Positions 6,986-9,846 of a stretch of DNA of 9,846 bases are shown one piece after another (positions within the stretch are counted from its first letter, which is position 1; the number at the start of each line of letters is the position of its first letter). The notes beneath the pieces were generated by a model. The model had not been told where the DNA came from. It ran no database searches and saw nothing but the letters and a program-made list of their open reading frames with translations. Where the stretch lies: assembly GCA_964503615.1 (NCBI GenBank), contig CAZDBA010000177.1, positions 1 to 9,846 on the forward strand, given 5' to 3'. Position numbers and translations under genes: made by a program. Source of the stretch: CAZDBA01 sp964503615 (GTDB taxonomy: Bacteria; Planctomycetota; Planctomycetia; Pirellulales; Pirellulaceae).

Positions 6986-7043
6986 GGTGTGAACGATTGG
7001 TAACAAAAGGTTGCACGGGTAATCACTTGCAAAAGCAGGTGGC

Positions 7044-8759
7044 TTACATCATGCCGCCCATGCCACCCATTCCGCCCATGCCACCCATTCCCATTCCGCC
7101 CATGCCACCCATGCCGCCGCCCATACCACCCATACCGTGGTCATGATCGTGCTCGCCACCGGCTTCTTCCTTGGTAGGAATTTCGGTGATAAGCGATTCG
7201 GTTGTTAGCAATAGTGACGCAACGCTGGCTGCGTTTTGCAAAGCGGTTTTGACAACTTTGGCTGGGTCGATGACGCCATCGGCGACAAGATCGGTGTACT
7301 TGCCAGAGTCCGCGTTGAAACCGTCCGTTTTGCCTTTCATTTGCGAAACGCGATTAACAACGACTCCTCCGTCGTAGCCCGCGTTTTCAGCGATGCTTCG
7401 CAACGGGTACTCAAGGACTTTGCGGATGATCTGGGCACCTGCGGTTTCATCGCCGACCAATTTGTCTGCAAGTTTGTTGAGGGCTTTGGCAGCACGAATC
7501 AGTGCGACGCCGCCGCCAGCAACGATCCCTTCGGCCAAGGCTGCTGCAGTCGCACTCTTGGCGTCCTCCAGCAGATCCTTTCGCTCTTTCATCTCGGTTT
7601 CAGTGGCTGCACCGACGTTGATCTGGGCAACACCGCCAGCCAATTTCGCCAACCGTTCCTGGAGTTTCTCGCGATCGTAATCGCTTTCTGTCTTGTCCAA
7701 TTCGAATCGGATCTGAGCAACACGCGCCTCGATTTCGGCTTTTTTGCCACCACCGCCAACCATGATCGTTTCATCGCTGCTGATACGAATCTTCTTTGCA
7801 GTTCCCAGATTCTCAAGCTGAACGCTTTCCAAATCGATTCCGCGGTCTTTGTAGATAGCCTCCGCGCCGGTTAGTGCGGCGATGTCGCCCATGATCGCTT
7901 TGCGGCGATCGCCGTAGCCAGGAGCTTTTACAGCACAGACTTGCAGGATGCCACGCATTTTGTTGACGACCAAAGTTGCCAATGCTTCGCTTTCGACATC
8001 TTCGGCGATAATCAACAATGGCTTTTTAGCTTTGCTGACCGCTTCCAGGATTGGAATCAGGGCCTTGTTATTTGAGATCTTTTCTTCGTAGATCAAGATC
8101 TTGCAGTTGTCCAATTCGACAGTGACGTCGTCTTGATTGGTAACGAAGTGGGGTGAAAGAAATCCGCGGTCGAATTGCATACCTTCGACAACTTCGACAG
8201 TGGTTTCAGCGCCACGGCCCTCTTCAACGGTGATCACGCCGTCTTTGCCAACTTTCAAAAAGGCGTCAGCGAGTACAGCGCCAATCGTGGGATCGTTGTT
8301 GCCCGCGATCGTTGCGACTTGTTGAATCTCTTTCTTGTTTTTGCCGTCGATCGGAGTAGATCGCTTTGTGATTTCAGCGCAGATCGCGTCAACTGCTTTT
8401 GAGATTCCACGAGACAATGCCATGGGATCGAAACCAGAAGCGATCATCTTGAGGCCTTCGCGAAAAATCGCTTCTGCCAAAACGGTCGCAGTCGTGGTGC
8501 CATCTCCGGCGACATCGTTGGTCTTGCTGGCTGCCTCTTTGACCAATTGGACACCAAGATTCTCGAACGGATCATCCAGTTCGATGTCCTCGGCGACGGT
8601 GACTCCGTCCTTGGTGATTTTTGGGCTTCCCCAACCTTTGTCAAGAATCGCGTTACGTCCACGTGGGCCAAGTGTGCTGCGAACCGCACGAGCCAATTTG
8701 GAAACACCTTCCAAAAGGGGTTTGCGTGCGGCGTCATCAAAAACCATTTGTTTTGCCAC
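7044..8759 (-). CDS. groEL: GroEL chaperonin paralogue with GGM-rich tail
   Basis: The 571-residue chaperonin subunit keeps the core ATPase machinery: GDGTTTATVLA (85-95), KAPGYGDRRKAIM (278-290), GGGVAL (415-420) and the Asp in LLEDAKSAT (396-404). It departs from the canonical sequence in places. The segment usually reading HATRAAVEEG is KSATAAALAEG here, and the apical client-contact motif is FLSPHF (200-205), with Phe and His where E. coli GroEL has two Tyr. The C-terminus has a His-rich HDHDH (537-541) followed by a 29-residue Gly-Gly-Met tail to residue 571. The start is GTG at 8759 with a strong GGAGG six bases upstream, giving MAKQMVFDD. It is the first gene of the groEL-groES-groEL series. 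Confidence 0.97.
   Translation of the reverse strand: MAKQMVFDDAARKPLLEGVSKLARAVRSTLGPRGRNAILDKGWGSPKITKDGVTVAEDIELDDPFENLGVQLVKEAASKTNDVAGDGTTTATVLAEAIFREGLKMIASGFDPMALSRGISKAVDAICAEITKRSTPIDGKNKKEIQQVATIAGNNDPTIGAVLADAFLKVGKDGVITVEEGRGAETTVEVVEGMQFDRGFLSPHFVTNQDDVTVELDNCKILIYEEKISNNKALIPILEAVSKAKKPLLIIAEDVESEALATLVVNKMRGILQVCAVKAPGYGDRRKAIMGDIAALTGAEAIYKDRGIDLESVQLENLGTAKKIRISSDETIMVGGGGKKAEIEARVAQIRFELDKTESDYDREKLQERLAKLAGGVAQINVGAATETEMKERKDLLEDAKSATAAALAEGIVAGGGVALIRAAKALNKLADKLVGDETAGAQIIRKVLEYPLRSIAENAGYDGGVVVNRVSQMKGKTDGFNADSGKYTDLVADGVIDPAKVVKTALQNAASVASLLLTTESLITEIPTKEEAGGEHDHDHGMGGMGGGMGGMGGMGMGGMGGMGGMGGMM
7047..7133 (-). repeat. GGM-coding repeat at the 3' end of groEL
   Basis: This stretch encodes residues 543-571, made only of Gly and Met in GGM-type units. 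The DNA repeats with an imperfect nine-base period (ATGGGCGGC and variants), so it may be prone to slippage. Such tails project into the folding chamber in characterised GroELs and support ATPase cycling and encapsulated folding. Confidence 0.9.
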
Positions 8760-8765
8760 TGGATT

Positions 8766-8770
8766 CCTCC
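8766..8770 (-). promoter_or_regulatory. Strong Shine-Dalgarno deciding a GTG start
   Basis: GGAGG on the minus strand stands six bases before the GTG at 8757-8759. It is the clearest ribosome-binding site in the window and fixes the start ahead of the in-frame ATG four codons later. Confidence 0.8.
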
Positions 8771-8797
8771 GGTAAATTTGAATGTGATTTATGTTTT

Positions 8798-8812
8798 GGG
8801 CAAAGTCTGCCC
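8798..8812. promoter_or_regulatory. Inverted repeat in the groEL leader
   Basis: GGGCA (8798-8802) and TGCCC (8808-8812) form a dyad with a five-base centre, 39 bases before the groEL start. It could be a leader hairpin or an operator. On the plus strand it is followed by GTTTGTTTTT, which is T-rich but interrupted. Confidence 0.3.
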
Positions 8813-8851
8813 GTTTGTTTTTATGTTGTTGGTTCGGATCTGGCTTGGTGA

Positions 8852-8868
8852 GCTGACGTAGAGTCAGC
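8852..8868. promoter_or_regulatory. Inverted repeat upstream of groEL
   Basis: GCTGAC (8852-8857) and GTCAGC (8863-8868) are a perfect six-base dyad around GTAGA, about 93 bases before the groEL start. The position suits a regulator of chaperonin expression, but it may equally be one of the short dispersed hairpins seen elsewhere in the window. It does not resemble CIRCE. Confidence 0.35.
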
Positions 8869-9447
8869 CTGCCAAATCGGCACCGCGTCTTTGGTTAGGG
8901 AGCCTCTAAATGCAAGCTGCGTGCCAAAGTCGATTTCGCTCGGCGTAATGCCCAAACCAAGAGGACAAGTTTCGCGATTTTTGAGTCGTTGTCAAAAGGC
9001 GCAAAGGCTCGATAGCAGCAGAATTCGAGAAAGATTCGAGGGTGAACAGAATAGAGGTTGGAATTTTGGGGCTGTTATTGAGAAGAACCTGCCCAGAGAG
9101 CTAATTTCTATTGGTCTCTTTTCGTCGGAATGTCCAAGCTTGGCTTTGTGGGCAGTTCAAATTAGCTTTTGCTGCTATGGCTGCTTTGAGCTGTTGTAAA
9201 AACTCCGAGGTCAAACTGCTGACTTTTTGGCACGACAGAGGCGTGAAGCCTAATTCAACGAGTTTCGGAAGCTATTTCGATTCGGAATCGGACTTGGGTT
9301 CCAATTCTGGTTTCTTTCCCGCGGCTCACGATGTTTCCATGCTTTTACCCAAGTCTTTCCACCTCGTCGCATTTGGAAATCGTTTTCCAGTGCTCTTGCA
9401 TATCGTTCAAGTGAGCAAGAGAACAGGACACTCGAACTCCGTTCTAA

Positions 9448-9756
9448 GGCTTTGGTGATCGCAAACCTTCCCTTGGGGGAGACGGTAACGATACAATCTT
9501 TGGAAATATTGGTGACGATCGCCTCGAAGGTAACGCAGGCAACGACAGAATTCTCGGAGGTCCAGACGCAGATGTAATTCTGGGCGGAGAGGGAAATGAT
9601 TTCATCGCTGCTGGTGAGGGCGATGATGAGGTGGAAGGCGGAGACGGAAACGACAGAATCTTGGGTATTAGTGGAGAAAACGATCTCGACGGTGGCAATG
9701 GAGATGACTTCATTCGAGGCGGGGATGGCCGTCGGACAAGCCAAAGAACGCTTTAA
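9448..9756 (+). pseudogene. Orphan RTX (hemolysin-type calcium-binding) repeat fragment
   Basis: The frame opens after a TAA at 9445-9447 and ends at a TAA at 9754-9756, with no ATG, GTG or TTG before the repeats. From 9475 to 9717 it encodes nine consecutive nonapeptides of the RTX type GGxGxDxhx, such as GGDGNDTIF, GNAGNDRIL and GGDGNDRIL, plus a partial tenth (GGDG, to 9729). These fold as a beta-roll that binds calcium in secreted proteins. The units keep exact 27-base spacing and most key Gly, Asp and Asn residues, so decay is recent or the piece was captured recently. The last residues (RRTSQRTL) are not RTX-like, marking a break at ~9730. No secretion signal or start is present, so this is a gene fragment rather than a working gene. 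Confidence 0.75.
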
Positions 9757-9846
9757 TAACGCCCATCTGTTTTCAGGACCGTCCCTCCCCCAACTCAACA
9801 ACTTGCTCCTTGTCGTCCAAGCCAACTTTGTAAAACAAGTTAGAAC

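Larger units (their letters stand above)
8760..9447. other. groEL leader and gene-free stretch
   Basis: Bases 8760 to ~8880 form the leader and probable promoter region of the first groEL. I could not pick a convincing -35/-10 pair, and no CIRCE dyad was seen. From ~8890 to 9447 no frame has a start, ribosome-binding site and recognisable product. On the minus strand two adjacent open stretches (9104-9271 and the 65 codons after the stop at 9101) lack start codons and may be remnants of a decayed gene, but I do not recognise them. Confidence 0.5.

Noticed and set aside
7024..7041. Hairpin just after the groEL stop at 7044 as a terminator
   Set aside because: CACCTGC and GCAAGTG pair with one mismatch, but no T-run follows on the minus strand, and groES downstream is expected to be co-transcribed.
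7236..7874. 212-codon plus-strand open frame
   Set aside because: It is fully antisense to the GGM-tailed groEL; typical shadow frame with no motif.
8798..8820. Plus-strand intrinsic terminator
   Set aside because: The stem is only five bases and the T-tract is interrupted; no intact plus-strand gene ends here.
8760..8910. CIRCE element or sigma32-type promoter before groEL
   Set aside because: No TTAGCACTC/GAGTGCTAA dyad and no CTTGAA/CCCCAT pair was found by eye.
9250..9825. 191-codon minus-strand open frame
   Set aside because: It is antisense to the RTX repeats, and its middle is the complement of Gly/Asp-rich codons. The RTX reading on the plus strand is clearly the meaningful one.
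1..9846. CRISPR array, tRNA, rRNA, insertion sequence with transposase
   Set aside because: No regularly spaced direct repeats with unique spacers, no recognisable tRNA arms or rRNA stretches, and no transposase motif were seen.

Overview
The window looks like a piece of a Planctomycetes chromosome, most likely from the Pirellulaceae (Rhodopirellula-like). The basis is the chaperone gene order, a secreted protein of planctomycetal style, and intergenic structured repeats of a kind common in that group. This taxonomic call is inference from gene content and style, not from a database search.

All confident genes lie on the minus strand, so transcription runs from high to low coordinates. From upstream to downstream they are: a GroEL paralogue with a GGM-rich tail (7044-8759), GroES (6621-6917), a second GroEL without that tail (4948-6570), an intrinsic terminator (4852-4884), DnaJ (3635-4768), GrpE (2986-3585), a small FmdB-type zinc-ribbon protein (2571-2915), a 557-base gap full of repeats, and a large secreted protein that runs off the left edge (1-2013).

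The block is a protein-folding cluster. The two GroELs share one adjacent GroES co-chaperonin. DnaJ and GrpE are the co-chaperone and nucleotide-exchange factor of DnaK, which is not in the window. The terminator after the tail-less groEL suggests that groEL-groES-groEL and dnaJ-grpE-fmdB are separate or only partly coupled transcription units. No CIRCE operator was seen by eye.

The right end (8760-9846) has no intact gene. It holds the groEL leader with two short inverted repeats, about 550 bases of apparently non-coding or decayed sequence, and on the plus strand a fragment of an RTX (calcium-binding nonapeptide) gene with exactly nine 27-base units, no start codon, and an abrupt end.

The best candidates for something undescribed are: (a) the mosaic pairing of a canonical tail-less GroEL with a divergent GGM-tailed GroEL around one GroES; (b) three ~107-residue repeats and a 15-base coding tandem repeat in the secreted protein; (c) a ~160-base element bounded by imperfect 26-base inverted repeats at 2398-2557; (d) the orphan RTX block. 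I saw no defence system, CRISPR array, tRNA or rRNA.
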